From Flexistipes sp. (GTDB lineage: Bacteria; Chrysiogenota; Deferribacteres; Deferribacterales; Flexistipitaceae), in the NCBI RefSeq assembly GCF_036172515.1, contig NZ_JAXKVW010000001.1, forward strand, positions 62,001 through 126,000: a stretch of DNA of 64,000 nt, written 5' to 3'. The position numbers and the translations under genes are program-made. The notes beneath the pieces were generated by a model. The model had not been told where the DNA came from and ran no database searches. It saw only the letters and a list, made by a program, of their open reading frames with translations. Positions 14,956 through 24,900 of this stretch are shown here, piece after piece. Numbering within the stretch: position 1 is the first letter of the stretch; each line of letters begins with the position of its first letter.

Positions 14956-16460
14956 TTGATTTTTTTACCGCACACGCACCTGTTCTTGCTATTGTGTTTT
15001 TTATTTTCGGAGCGTTAACGGCTCCTGTACTGGGAAAAATAAATAATTCCTTATCTTATTACTGTGCTCTCATAACCACTGCTCTTTCTTTTGTGCTGTC
15101 CGTTTACCTTCTTGTTTCGGTTTATAATAACGGCCCCCTTGAATATTTTCTCGGAGGGTGGAAACCACCGTACGGCATCGAATACCGCGCAGATATTCTT
15201 AACAGTTTTATTCTTTCGGTGGTATCCTTTGTATCTTTGCTTTCCATAATTTACGGATACGGAAGTATAAAAGCTGAAATCCATGAAAAAAGGCGTCCTG
15301 CCTTTTACTCCGTTTACCTGCTTTTTATTGGCGGAATGATGGGAATTCTCATAACAAACGACATCTTTAATATGTACGTTTTTCTGGAAATAACGTCATT
15401 GGCAGGATACGCGCTGATCGCTATGGGAAGGACAAGATACTCTTATATGGCAAGTTTCAACTATCTCATTTTGGGTTCAATTGGGGCAACGTTTTTTCTG
15501 ATAGGTATAGGTTATTTATACATGCAGACAGGGACACTTAATCTGACCGATTTAGCCCAACGGCTCCAGGGTCATTTTGATACAAATGTAGTACTTGTGG
15601 CAATAGCATTTATTATTGTCGGACTTATGCTTAAGATGGCCGTTTTCCCACTTCACTTCTGGCTGCCGGATGCTTACACCTATTCCCCTTCTGTGATAAG
15701 CGCAGCAATGGCGGGAACCTCAACAAAAGTGGCCGCCTATCTGCTGATAAGACTTATGTACACAATTTTCGGCATTCAGGCGGGTTTTTCAGGGATAAAC
15801 TTTTCAGGAATTATCATAGTAATCTCCAGTATAACTATTCTTGCAGGTTCAATTATCGCAATATCACAGACCGATCTGAAAAGGATGCTGGCTTTCTCCT
15901 CCATAGGCCAGATAGGTTATGTTCTCATAGGAACGGCAATGGTAAACAAATACGCTTTTGCCGGCGGGCTCCTTCATATATTAAACCATGCAATGATGAA
16001 AACAGCACTTTTCATGGTTGCCGGCGGATTTTTCTACAAGCTTACGTCTACAAAGATAAATAATTTGAAAGGTATGGGGCGGCAGATGCCGTTCACATCG
16101 ACAATGTTTCTCATTCTCTCCCTTTCAATGGTTGGAATACCTCTTACCGTGGGATTTATATCCAAATGGTACATTGTATTGGGAGCGGCTCAGTCGGGTA
16201 ACTGGATAGTCGTGCCGGTAATACTTTTAAGCTCTCTTTTAACGGCCGTATATTTCGGAAGAGTTATTAATACTCTGTTTTTTAAAGAATCAGAACCTTC
16301 CGGTGCAGAAAATTTGCCCGTAAAAATGCCTTATTCCATGATTGGCTCCACAGCGGTGCTTGTTTTCTTATGTGTCTTTTTCGGTGTTTTTGCATACCTG
16401 CCTGCCGAAATATCGCTGAAAGCCGCTGAAAGTATTATAGGGGCTATGCCATGGAAATGA
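14952..16460 (+). CDS. mrpD: Mrp antiporter subunit D, NuoM/NuoN-like
   Basis: A 502-residue proton/cation channel subunit with about 14 membrane helices. Conserved features include MYVFLEITSLAGYALIA (helix-5 Glu), KMAVFPLHFWLPDAYTYSPS (broken-helix Lys), and LKRMLAFSSIGQIGYVLIG with HILNHAMMKTALFM. These charged membrane residues are the proton-path residues of complex-I-type subunits. It overlaps the next large subunit by 10 nt. Confidence 0.92.
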   Translation: MIDFFTAHAPVLAIVFFIFGALTAPVLGKINNSLSYYCALITTALSFVLSVYLLVSVYNNGPLEYFLGGWKPPYGIEYRADILNSFILSVVSFVSLLSIIYGYGSIKAEIHEKRRPAFYSVYLLFIGGMMGILITNDIFNMYVFLEITSLAGYALIAMGRTRYSYMASFNYLILGSIGATFFLIGIGYLYMQTGTLNLTDLAQRLQGHFDTNVVLVAIAFIIVGLMLKMAVFPLHFWLPDAYTYSPSVISAAMAGTSTKVAAYLLIRLMYTIFGIQAGFSGINFSGIIIVISSITILAGSIIAISQTDLKRMLAFSSIGQIGYVLIGTAMVNKYAFAGGLLHILNHAMMKTALFMVAGGFFYKLTSTKINNLKGMGRQMPFTSTMFLILSLSMVGIPLTVGFISKWYIVLGAAQSGNWIVVPVILLSSLLTAVYFGRVINTLFFKESEPSGAENLPVKMPYSMIGSTAVLVFLCVFFGVFAYLPAEISLKAAESIIGAMPWK

Positions 16461-17935
16461 TTCAGTCACTTACGCCCGTATACGCTGTTCTGGTCTCGCT
16501 GATTGCAATCATACCTATCTATTTCTCCCGTCATAACCCCAATCTGCGGGAGTTCTGGACGATTTTTGCAGCAGTAATAAAATTTATAATCGTGTTGTCT
16601 CTGATTCCGCCTTTGATAAAGGGTTACACCGTCGGAATTAATCTTTTTGAAATACTTCCTGGTATCAGCTTCGGTTTCCGGGTGGATTTACTCGGTCTGA
16701 TATTTGCACTTATGGCTTCATTCTTATGGATTCTCACTTCGTTTTATTCCATCGGTTATATGAGAAGCCTGAAAGAGCATAACCAGACATGTTATTTTAT
16801 CTGTTTTGCAGGTTCACTTTCGGCTACAATAGGTGCGGCTTTCGCTTCAAATTTGTTCACAATGTATATATTTTATGAAGCACTGACACTTTTTACTTAT
16901 CCACTGATAGCTCATGAGGGAACAAGCGATGCATTCAGAGGGGCAAGGATATATCTCATTTATCTGCTCGGTACTTCAATAGCATTTCTGCTGCCTGCAA
17001 TAATCGGTACTTATCTTCAGGCAGGCTCCCTTGATTTTGTGAGCAGCGGTCTGCTTTCACAAACGATGACCTCTGAAGCCGGTACATTATTTCTTACTAT
17101 TATGTTTTTTATGTATTTCATAGGTGTTGCAAAAGCAGCGATAATGCCTCTTCATTCATGGCTTCCCAATGCAATGGTTGCCCCCACTCCGGTAAGTGCA
17201 CTTCTGCATGCCGTTGCCGTGGTCAAAATGGGGGTCTTTGTAATCCTGAGAATTGTTCTGAATGTATATGGAATAGACCTGCTGTCCAGGCTGGGAATTG
17301 CAACGATTCTTGTTTACATTGCAAGTATTACGATTATCTTTGCATCGGTTATTGCCTTAAGGCAGGATAATATAAAAGCCAGACTTGCATACTCCACAAT
17401 CAGTCAGCTCTCATACATAGTTGTGGGTGTCTGTCTTCTTACAATATCCGGCATTTCCGGAAGTATTATGCATATGGTAATTCACGCTTTTTCAAAAATA
17501 ACGCTTTTTTTCTGGGCCGGTGCAGTGGCGGTAAGCTTAAAAAAGAAATATGTCAGCCAGCTTAACGGTATCGGCGCAAGGATGCCTGTCAGTATGACAA
17601 TTTTCTCAATCGGGGCACTTTCACTTATTGGTCTGCCGCCTTTTGCAGGATTTTTAAGCAAATGGATGCTCGTATCCGGAGCTTTGGAAGCAGATATGCT
17701 GATTATTGCAGTTGTGTTTGCCACCAGTTCTTTTCTTAACGCGTGCTATTTCCTTCCGATTATTTACACCGCATTCTTCAAAAAGCTTCCCGAAGATGAA
17801 GAAACAACTATAAAAGAGGCTCCGCTTGCAATGCTGATACCTATGAGCATTACGGCAGCTATTACGATCTTGCTCTTTTTTATCCCGGGCAGCTTGACAT
17901 ACATGGTTAATATGATTTTGCAGGGGCTGAACTGA
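16451..17935 (+). CDS. Second NuoL/MrpD-type antiporter subunit
   Basis: A 494-residue paralogue of the previous gene's product with the same fold: MYIFYEALTLFTYPLIA (Glu), KAAIMPLHSWLPNAMVAPTPVSALLHAVAVVKMGVF and RLAYSTISQLSYIVVG. The LLHAVAVVKMG form is closer to NuoL and MrpA than to MrpD, so this may replace the N-terminal part of MrpA. Its stop TGA shares one base with the ATG of the following small gene. Confidence 0.88.
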   Translation: MEMIQSLTPVYAVLVSLIAIIPIYFSRHNPNLREFWTIFAAVIKFIIVLSLIPPLIKGYTVGINLFEILPGISFGFRVDLLGLIFALMASFLWILTSFYSIGYMRSLKEHNQTCYFICFAGSLSATIGAAFASNLFTMYIFYEALTLFTYPLIAHEGTSDAFRGARIYLIYLLGTSIAFLLPAIIGTYLQAGSLDFVSSGLLSQTMTSEAGTLFLTIMFFMYFIGVAKAAIMPLHSWLPNAMVAPTPVSALLHAVAVVKMGVFVILRIVLNVYGIDLLSRLGIATILVYIASITIIFASVIALRQDNIKARLAYSTISQLSYIVVGVCLLTISGISGSIMHMVIHAFSKITLFFWAGAVAVSLKKKYVSQLNGIGARMPVSMTIFSIGALSLIGLPPFAGFLSKWMLVSGALEADMLIIAVVFATSSFLNACYFLPIIYTAFFKKLPEDEETTIKEAPLAMLIPMSITAAITILLFFIPGSLTYMVNMILQGLN

Positions 17936-18081
17936 TGGACAGAGAAAAGCATATAAAAAGCAGTGAGGGTGAAGCACTGGACGTTCTGTCACATGAGCCG
18001 GTTAAAGGTTACAAAACCGCTTTTGGTATTGTTTTTAGTATATCGCTGATATATCTGCTTATTATTTTTATAGTAAGCTGA
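17935..18081 (+). CDS. Small single-pass membrane protein in the Mrp operon
   Basis: A 48-codon ORF beginning MDREKHIKSSEGEALDVLSH. It has a charged N-terminal half and one C-terminal hydrophobic helix (about residues 29-47, AFGIVFSISLIYLLIIFIV). The ATG overlaps the upstream stop (TGATG), and the next gene follows 13 nt later, so position strongly supports translation. No family is recognised. It could be an accessory or assembly subunit of the antiporter. Confidence 0.7.
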   Translation: MDREKHIKSSEGEALDVLSHEPVKGYKTAFGIVFSISLIYLLIIFIVS

Positions 18082-18094
18082 ATAAGGGGAAGTT

Positions 18095-18340
18095 ATGCAG
18101 GACAAACGGGGTATTTTTGATAATCCAAAAAATGTAAAACTTCTGCTGAAAATATTTTTCACATCATGTGTGATTATTTTTCTTACAGATTTAATAATCA
18201 GCAAGCACCCCCACTATGAGTGGGAAAAATGGACCGGATTTTATGCGGTTTTCGGCTTTGTGGCATGCGTCATTCTTGTCTTGGTGGCAAAGTATGTTTT
18301 AAGACCGATAGTTATGAGAAAAGAGGATTACTATGATTAA
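18095..18340 (+). CDS. Small two-helix membrane protein in the Mrp operon
   Basis: An 81-residue protein with two hydrophobic segments (about 20-36 and 48-68) separated by a short HPHYEWEKWTGFYA loop, and a charged tail RPIVMRKEDYYD. The ATG follows GGGGAAG, and its 3' end overlaps the next large subunit by 8 nt. No named family is recognised. Short proteins with a HPHYEWEKW-like loop may be accessory subunits of Mrp-like complexes. Confidence 0.8.
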   Translation: MQDKRGIFDNPKNVKLLLKIFFTSCVIIFLTDLIISKHPHYEWEKWTGFYAVFGFVACVILVLVAKYVLRPIVMRKEDYYD

Positions 18341-20075
18341 TGTTCTCCCTCCCGCTTTTATTTTCATAATTGCCGGGCTTATAGTGCCGTTTTTAAAAGG
18401 CAGGGCAAGGAATGTCTTTTTAACCGCAGTGCCGATTGTGACTTTTATCAATCTTATTAGTCTGCCCGAAGGTATTTCCATGGGGTATTCGTATTTCAGC
18501 TATGATATGCATTTATTAAGGGTGGACGAACTTTCTCTGATATTCGGATACATTTTTCTGATAATTTCTTTTGCTTCATTTATTTACGGCTACCATGTGA
18601 AAAACAACTGGGAATTCACCGCCGGTCTCTTTTACGCCGGAGGTGCCCTGGGTGTAATTTTTGCCGCCGACCTCGTTACCCTTTATTTTTTCTGGGAATT
18701 AATGACTGTTGCTTCCGTATTCCTTATCTGGGCGAGGAATACTGATAAGTCTATAGGCTCGGGAATGCGCTATTTTCTTTTTCATCTTGTGGGCGGTGTT
18801 ATTTTACTTATCGGAATCATTTTGCAGATCAAACAAACAGGAAGTGCAGCTTTTAATCATATGGAGCTCTCCTCTTTAAGCACTTACCTTATCTTTATCG
18901 GTTTTGGAATAAACTGTGCATGGCCTCTTCTTCATACATGGCTTGTGGATTCTTACCCCGAAGCCACAATTCTCGGAACAGTTTTACTAAGTACCTTTAC
19001 CACTAAAACAGCAATCTACACACTTGTCAGAGGTTTTGCTGGAACTGAAATACTGATATTTATAGGCGCTGCAATGGCAGCTTTCCCTATATTTTATGCC
19101 GTTATTGAAAACGATTTACGCAGGGTTCTTGCCTACAGTCTCATCAACCAGCTCGGATTTATGGTGGTGGGTATCGGTATCGGGACACCTCTGGCACTGA
19201 ACGGCACTGTTGCTCACGTGTTTGCCGATATACTTTTTAAATCTCTGCTTTTTATGGGAATGGGAGCTGTCCTTTACAGAACGGGCAAAATAAAGGCAAC
19301 GGAAATAGGTGGTTTGTATAAATATATGCCGTATACCGCAGCCTTTACCATTGTAGGAGCTGCTTCCATATCAGCTTTTCCTCTTTTCAGTGCATTTGCC
19401 ACAAAATCAATGGTGATGTCTGCAGCTGCCGGCAACCACTATACGATAACCTGGCTCATTCTGCTATTTGCATCCGCTGGTGTCTTTCATCACGCCGGAA
19501 TTAAAATTCCCTTTTTCGCTTTTTTCAGCCATGACAGCGGACTCAGACCAAAAGAAGCCCCGCTAAGCATGCTTATAGGCATGGGTATTCTTGCATTTTT
19601 AAACATATTTATCGGCATTTTTCCCGGATTCTTATATCAAATTCTCCCATTTGATGCCAATTATGTCCCGTACACTACTGCACACGTTGTAAGTCAGCTT
19701 CAACTTCTTCTCTTTTCAGCACTGGCATTCACACTTCTTCTCCGCTCCGGCATATACCCTCCGGAAATAAGATCGGTCAACCTGGATGCCGACCTTGTCT
19801 ACAGAAAAGTTTTGGGAGGTTTTATTAAGTTTGAAGATAAGATTATTTTACCCGCCCTGGACAATGTGAAATATCTTTTCTTCAATTTTATGCCCTCACT
19901 ACTTGGAACACTCACTTCCAATCCCTACAAGCTGGTCAATCAAATTATTACCGGCGGAGTAAAAGAAGAAAAGAGAGGGAGTGAAGCAGAAAGTTATTTC
20001 TGGCTGATCGGATGGTCTGTATTTATTATTACTGTATTTTTGGCCATATATCTTCTGGCTTTTATGCACTTCTGA
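18333..20075 (+). CDS. Third NuoL-type antiporter subunit
   Basis: A 580-residue protein of the proton-conducting membrane transporter family. It keeps LYFFWELMTVASVFLIW (helix-5 Glu), WPLLHTWLVDSYPEATILGTVLLSTFTTKTAIY, and LRRVLAYSLINQLGFMVVGIG. It has the PLFSAFATKSM loop and an extra C-terminal tail with an amphipathic region (SVNLDADLVYRKVLGGF) and a last membrane helix, resembling the lateral-helix extension of NuoL or the MrpA tail. It ends the operon; the hairpin at 20138-20154 lies beyond it. Confidence 0.88.
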   Translation: MINVLPPAFIFIIAGLIVPFLKGRARNVFLTAVPIVTFINLISLPEGISMGYSYFSYDMHLLRVDELSLIFGYIFLIISFASFIYGYHVKNNWEFTAGLFYAGGALGVIFAADLVTLYFFWELMTVASVFLIWARNTDKSIGSGMRYFLFHLVGGVILLIGIILQIKQTGSAAFNHMELSSLSTYLIFIGFGINCAWPLLHTWLVDSYPEATILGTVLLSTFTTKTAIYTLVRGFAGTEILIFIGAAMAAFPIFYAVIENDLRRVLAYSLINQLGFMVVGIGIGTPLALNGTVAHVFADILFKSLLFMGMGAVLYRTGKIKATEIGGLYKYMPYTAAFTIVGAASISAFPLFSAFATKSMVMSAAAGNHYTITWLILLFASAGVFHHAGIKIPFFAFFSHDSGLRPKEAPLSMLIGMGILAFLNIFIGIFPGFLYQILPFDANYVPYTTAHVVSQLQLLLFSALAFTLLLRSGIYPPEIRSVNLDADLVYRKVLGGFIKFEDKIILPALDNVKYLFFNFMPSLLGTLTSNPYKLVNQIITGGVKEEKRGSEAESYFWLIGWSVFIITVFLAIYLLAFMHF

Positions 20076-20126
20076 TAAATTTTTCACACACCATCTTACC
20101 TTGATTTTATCAACATATAGACGGGA

Positions 20127-20154
20127 CAAAAAATCCTCACACTTCGCAAGTGTG
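20127..20154 (-). terminator. Intrinsic terminator of recCBD
   Basis: On the minus strand CACACTT - GCG - AAGTGTG forms a hairpin (20154-20138) followed by AGGATTTTTTG. It lies 30 nt after the recD stop and 63 nt beyond the end of the convergent Mrp operon. Confidence 0.65.
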
Positions 20155-20183
20155 TGTATGTGTATAACTATGTGTTTGGATTA

Positions 20184-21995
20184 TCATGGAGTCGCACCGT
20201 GAATTTTTTCCCTTAAGCCGGACATTCTGGTTGTTTTTAGTGATACGGCTTCGGCCAATATGTCAGGATTGCCGATAATGACCACCGAATGCCGGGCTCT
20301 GGTGAGAGCTGTGTAAATAAGCTCTCTACTCAGAAAATCACTTTTTTCAGGCAAAACCAGCACAACATTTTCAAACTCTGAACCCTGGGATTTGTGGACT
20401 GTTAAACAGTAGGCGAACTCATATCCATAAATATCCTTAAGACGAAATTGCCTGAAGCCGCTATCCTCCTGTGAAGGAAAGCAGATTTTCAGTTCTGCTG
20501 AATTTTCGCCGAAGATTAACCCCAGATCCCCGTTAAACAGCCTGTTTGTATAATCGTTTTTGTTAATGAGAACAGGCATTCCGTTGAAATAAGATCTTAG
20601 TTTCGGTAAATGAAAATGCGTTTTCAGAGCATTTATAAAATAGTTGTTTATTGATTCTGTGGAAAAACGCCCCCTTTTGAGCGGGGTCAGTATTTGATAG
20701 TTAAACACCTTTTTATATGCCTTACCGATGTCATCACTTTTGCTTATATCAATGTAGTGCTGAAGGAGATTTCCCCTGAAAAATTCACTCAGCTGACTGT
20801 GACTAGTCAGCCTTACGCTTCCTTCTCCTGTGTCGCTGTGGTTTACCAAAAAATCTTTCAACCGGCTGCTTTCACCTTTTTCAATCATCCCGGCGGCTTT
20901 AGCAATATCGCTGTCACTTTTATACCTGTAACTTTTTCTAAGCTCCACAATATTATCACCCATAGGACTCTTAACCATCGTCTCTTTGATACATTCGCCT
21001 GAAAATAATCTGTATTCACCGGCAAACTGTTCAGAAAAAGCGTTTATATTCTCGATATCACAGATATCACCAAAAACGGCTCCCGGAGCAACGGAAGCAA
21101 GCTGCCTTCTATCCCCGAGGAAAACAAGTTTCGTCTCCAAAGGCAAAGCCTTTAAAAGATGAAACATCAAACTCAGATCTATCATCGACGCTTCATCCAC
21201 CACAATCAGGTCATACCCGAGTAAAGCCGGGTGATGTTTCTTCCTGCCGGATCTACAGTATCTGAATCCACCAAGATGCGGGCTGTAACCCAGCAGTCTG
21301 TGAATTGTCATTGTCTGTATATCGGAAAAGGTTGTATTTTCAAGATGGAAACGTTTCATTGAATCGGAGAGGGATTCGCCCATTCTGGCTGCGGCTTTGC
21401 CGGTGGGCGCCGCAAGCGCAATATTGATATTTTTATTCTGTAATAAGTGATAATAGAGAAGTCTGGCAACAGTAGTGGTTTTACCTGTTCCCGGACCTCC
21501 TGAAATAAAAGAGAGATTATTTCTGAGTCCCATAAACACTGCCAGATTCTGCAGATTCAGTTCTCCGTTTGCTTTGCACTGATCCTTTGCAAATGCATCG
21601 GCGCAGCGCTCATCTATCCCGTAATGTATCCTGCTCCTCTCGGAAAGGTTGGATGCAACAAAATTTTCATACTCAAAATATTTGTGGAGATAAATCCTTT
21701 TGCCGTCATAAATGAAAGGCTTGAATTCTCCGGGGGCGCCGATATATTGGTTATTTTTTTCAACGATATTTTTAATGTCATTGGTCCTGAAAATATCCGG
21801 AACTTTTTCCAAACGGTGCAGATTCTCAAAATCAACACAGATATGCCCCTCTCTGTTTAGAGAGGAAACAAGTGCTGCAAGTGAGGGCAGCTCACTTTGG
21901 CAGCTTTTTATTTTATCCAAAAAAAGGTGTCTGGCAAAATAATAATCCGCATCATTAATAAGATTTTTCTCTAAAAGCTCATCAAGGGTTCCCAC
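20184..21995 (-). CDS. recD: RecBCD exonuclease alpha subunit RecD
   Basis: The fast 5'-3' helicase of RecBCD. Walker A is FISGGPGTGKTT (residues about 164-174), Walker B is LIVVDEASMID, then LGDRRQLASVAPGAVFGD, and the C-terminal helicase motifs YCLTVHKSQGSEF and YTALTRARHSVVIIG. At 603 residues it matches RecD rather than the longer RecD2. It overlaps recB by 14 nt and is the last gene of recC-recB-recD. Confidence 0.93.
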   Translation of the reverse strand: MGTLDELLEKNLINDADYYFARHLFLDKIKSCQSELPSLAALVSSLNREGHICVDFENLHRLEKVPDIFRTNDIKNIVEKNNQYIGAPGEFKPFIYDGKRIYLHKYFEYENFVASNLSERSRIHYGIDERCADAFAKDQCKANGELNLQNLAVFMGLRNNLSFISGGPGTGKTTTVARLLYYHLLQNKNINIALAAPTGKAAARMGESLSDSMKRFHLENTTFSDIQTMTIHRLLGYSPHLGGFRYCRSGRKKHHPALLGYDLIVVDEASMIDLSLMFHLLKALPLETKLVFLGDRRQLASVAPGAVFGDICDIENINAFSEQFAGEYRLFSGECIKETMVKSPMGDNIVELRKSYRYKSDSDIAKAAGMIEKGESSRLKDFLVNHSDTGEGSVRLTSHSQLSEFFRGNLLQHYIDISKSDDIGKAYKKVFNYQILTPLKRGRFSTESINNYFINALKTHFHLPKLRSYFNGMPVLINKNDYTNRLFNGDLGLIFGENSAELKICFPSQEDSGFRQFRLKDIYGYEFAYCLTVHKSQGSEFENVVLVLPEKSDFLSRELIYTALTRARHSVVIIGNPDILAEAVSLKTTRMSGLREKIHGATP

Positions 21996-24900
21996 TGCTG
22001 CCTCCGTTTGAAAAAACCGGCTCTATTTGGAACGATTCAATCAGTCCGGCAATAACGCTCTGGGCGGGTTTGTGAAAGAATATACCATTTCTGCTGTTTT
22101 CGCCGCCGTCGATACCTCTCAGGAAAAGATAATATACCCCGCCGAAATGCCTTTCATAATCAAAATTTTCCATTTTACTGTTCAGATGGAGCGTTAAAGC
22201 AACCGTATAAATATGATATTGAAGAAAATATTGGGATTTCAGCATTGCCTGATTAAGGGAATCTTCACGATAATCTTCATATGTGGATCCGAGATAATTG
22301 GTTTTCCAGTCTATGATGTAATACCTGCCGTTATACCGGAAAATCATGTCTATATAACCTTTCATAAATCCGTAAATTTTTTCGGAAACATCCTCTCCCA
22401 TCGAACCGGCAATAATGCTTTCTGTTTCACCCTCTCCGGCATTTCTAATAAAAACATCTCTAATAAGACGGGAATCGATACTGCGGGAAGGAAAATAAAA
22501 CTCCATCTCCCGTAATGTGTCTTTATAAGGCACTTTTTTTAACTGAAAACCTTTTTCACCCCCCAGATTTTTTTTGCGCAGGTTGTTAATATTCTCGCTG
22601 ACAGCGTTTTTAAACTTTGCATCAATGTGGTATAAATTTAGGGTTCTTCTGACAATCTCCTTCAAACCGCTCTCTGTAACGGTATTTAAATCCGTATGTT
22701 CCAAAAGGTCGTGCAGAGCATTGCCCGTATTAACACCCCCCGGCAGGGAAAACATCGAATAATCCGCCTCCCTCTTTTCTTCACTGATTTCTGACACATC
22801 GAAAACCTCATCATCCATAAAGGTGGCAAATGTTCCGTGAGGATTCATTTTTCTCAAAAGGGATGAAAAACTTGATATTTTCCATCTCTCCGGTGTCTTA
22901 TTCTGGAATTGGCGAACCCGCAGATTTTTCTCCTCACCGCTTAATTCTTCTGCAGATCCTGACAGCTCAAAATCGGAGTTGATATCCGCTGATTCAGGTT
23001 TTGCAGGGAGAATGTCGATAAAATCAAAAGCCTCATTACCCAAAGCTTCCGTCACAAAGTTTTCCATACTTATTATACTATTAAACTCTTTTTTCCATTC
23101 TTTGCTAAAAATATCCCCGCCGGAAAAAAGATATGCAAAAGCCGATGTGCCTGCATTACGCGTTTTTGCCAATGCCGTGTAGCAGCGGTATTTTGCCCTT
23201 GTAAGTGCCACATAAGCCAGTCTCAGATTCTCCGAAAGACACTCAAGGGCATATTTTCTTTGGATATATTCATCACTCTCCAGCTGCAGATGCATCTCCA
23301 AATCGTCATCGTGATAAATAAACGGTTTAAAGCTGTGCATCAGGGAGCCGGCAAGCAGAAAGGGCGCAAAAACAACGGGAAACTGCAGCCCCTTGCTCTT
23401 ATGAATTGTCATAATATTCAGCGCATCTTCATCCGTCTCCATACGCAGCTCATACTCTTCCTCCTTCAAGAGGTTTCCGGAGCGCTGATTGCTCAGCCAG
23501 TTAATCAGCTCGTGCAGCTGTAAAGCATTTTCGGACTCTTTTTTATGCAGAATCTCTGACAATTGGTTTATATTGGCAATCTTTCTTTTGCCGTAAGGAG
23601 AATGTATAAGCCTTGGAATAATTTGCTCATCTTTTAGAAATTCGTTTACACAGTGCATAATGCCTCTGCTGATCAAAAGCTCTTTGTATCCCCTCAGCTT
23701 TATGGAATATCCCCCGAGACCTTCAGATTCTTCCATATTTTTAACATGGTGTGGTTTGAAACCCATTAAATCAGTTATCAGGAAATTTTTTATCAGATTC
23801 AGATTTCCCGGCTCTGAAATGCAGTTAAGCAGCAGGTGGATTTCATAAACCTCTTCTGACTCAAATATGCTTTTTGAAGAGCTGATAATATTTGCAATCC
23901 CCAGCTGATCCAAATATTTTTTTACAATGAATGCTTCTTTCGTTTTTCTGCAAAGAACGGCAAAATCAGCCGGTTTCAGCTGCTCATATTTATCTTTATG
24001 CTTTATGTATGCTTTGCTTTCCGCTGATAATTTCAGAAGCCTGGCAACTTCTCTCGCTGTTGTCAAGGCAGCCGTTTCATTGTATTCATCTTCATTAATA
24101 AGATTGCCATCAGAAGTCTCAAAAGCCCAGATTTTCAGCGGCTTATACTCCTCCCCCTCAACAATCAGCTTAGTTTCACCTTTATTCTCGGAATCCACAT
24201 CCGAATATCCTATATTTTCTATAACAAACGGGTTTTCCCGGCGGAAACGTGAATTGAATATCCTGTTAACCCCGTAAACAAGAGCCGATTCTGAGCGGAA
24301 GTTCGTTTTCATAGTATATCCGCTCTCCACATTTTCCTTAGCTTTAATATAGGAGTAAATATCCGCCCCTCTGAAGCTGTATATCGACTGTTTCGGGTCA
24401 CCGATGAAAAAAACTGCGGATTTATCAATAAATAGTTTTTTTATTATCTCGTATTGCAGAGGATCGGTATCCTGAAATTCATCTACAAAGACCAGCTGAT
24501 ACTCATCGGCAATTCTGTCTTTAAAATGGTCACCGGTTTCACTCAAGGCATCGTGAAGGATTGACAGCTGATCGTTAAAGTATAGTATCCCCCGGGCCGA
24601 CTTGTAAGCATTCAGCCTTTTGTGAACGAAATCTATCATATTTTTCTTAAAACCGGTCAGCCAACCGTCAGCAGCCTGCATATACTGCAAATAAATGTCA
24701 TAAAAATGTTCAATCATCTTAAAAATTTCGGGCATTTCATCGATTTCGTTGTTTTTCTTCAGGGACGATGTTATTTTTCTTGCGGTAAAATAAATTATTA
24801 TACTATCATCAAGTATCTCTTTGGCATAAAGGGGCTGATCACCGGAAATAAAATTTAGAAACTTTTCAGCTTTTGCTTCTATACTGGATTTTTGGTAAAT

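Noticed and set aside
17158-17370. Cys-rich ORF resembling a small ferredoxin
   Set aside because: It is out of frame inside the 494-residue antiporter subunit, whose conserved motifs cover the same bases; the Cys pattern is a by-product of those codons.
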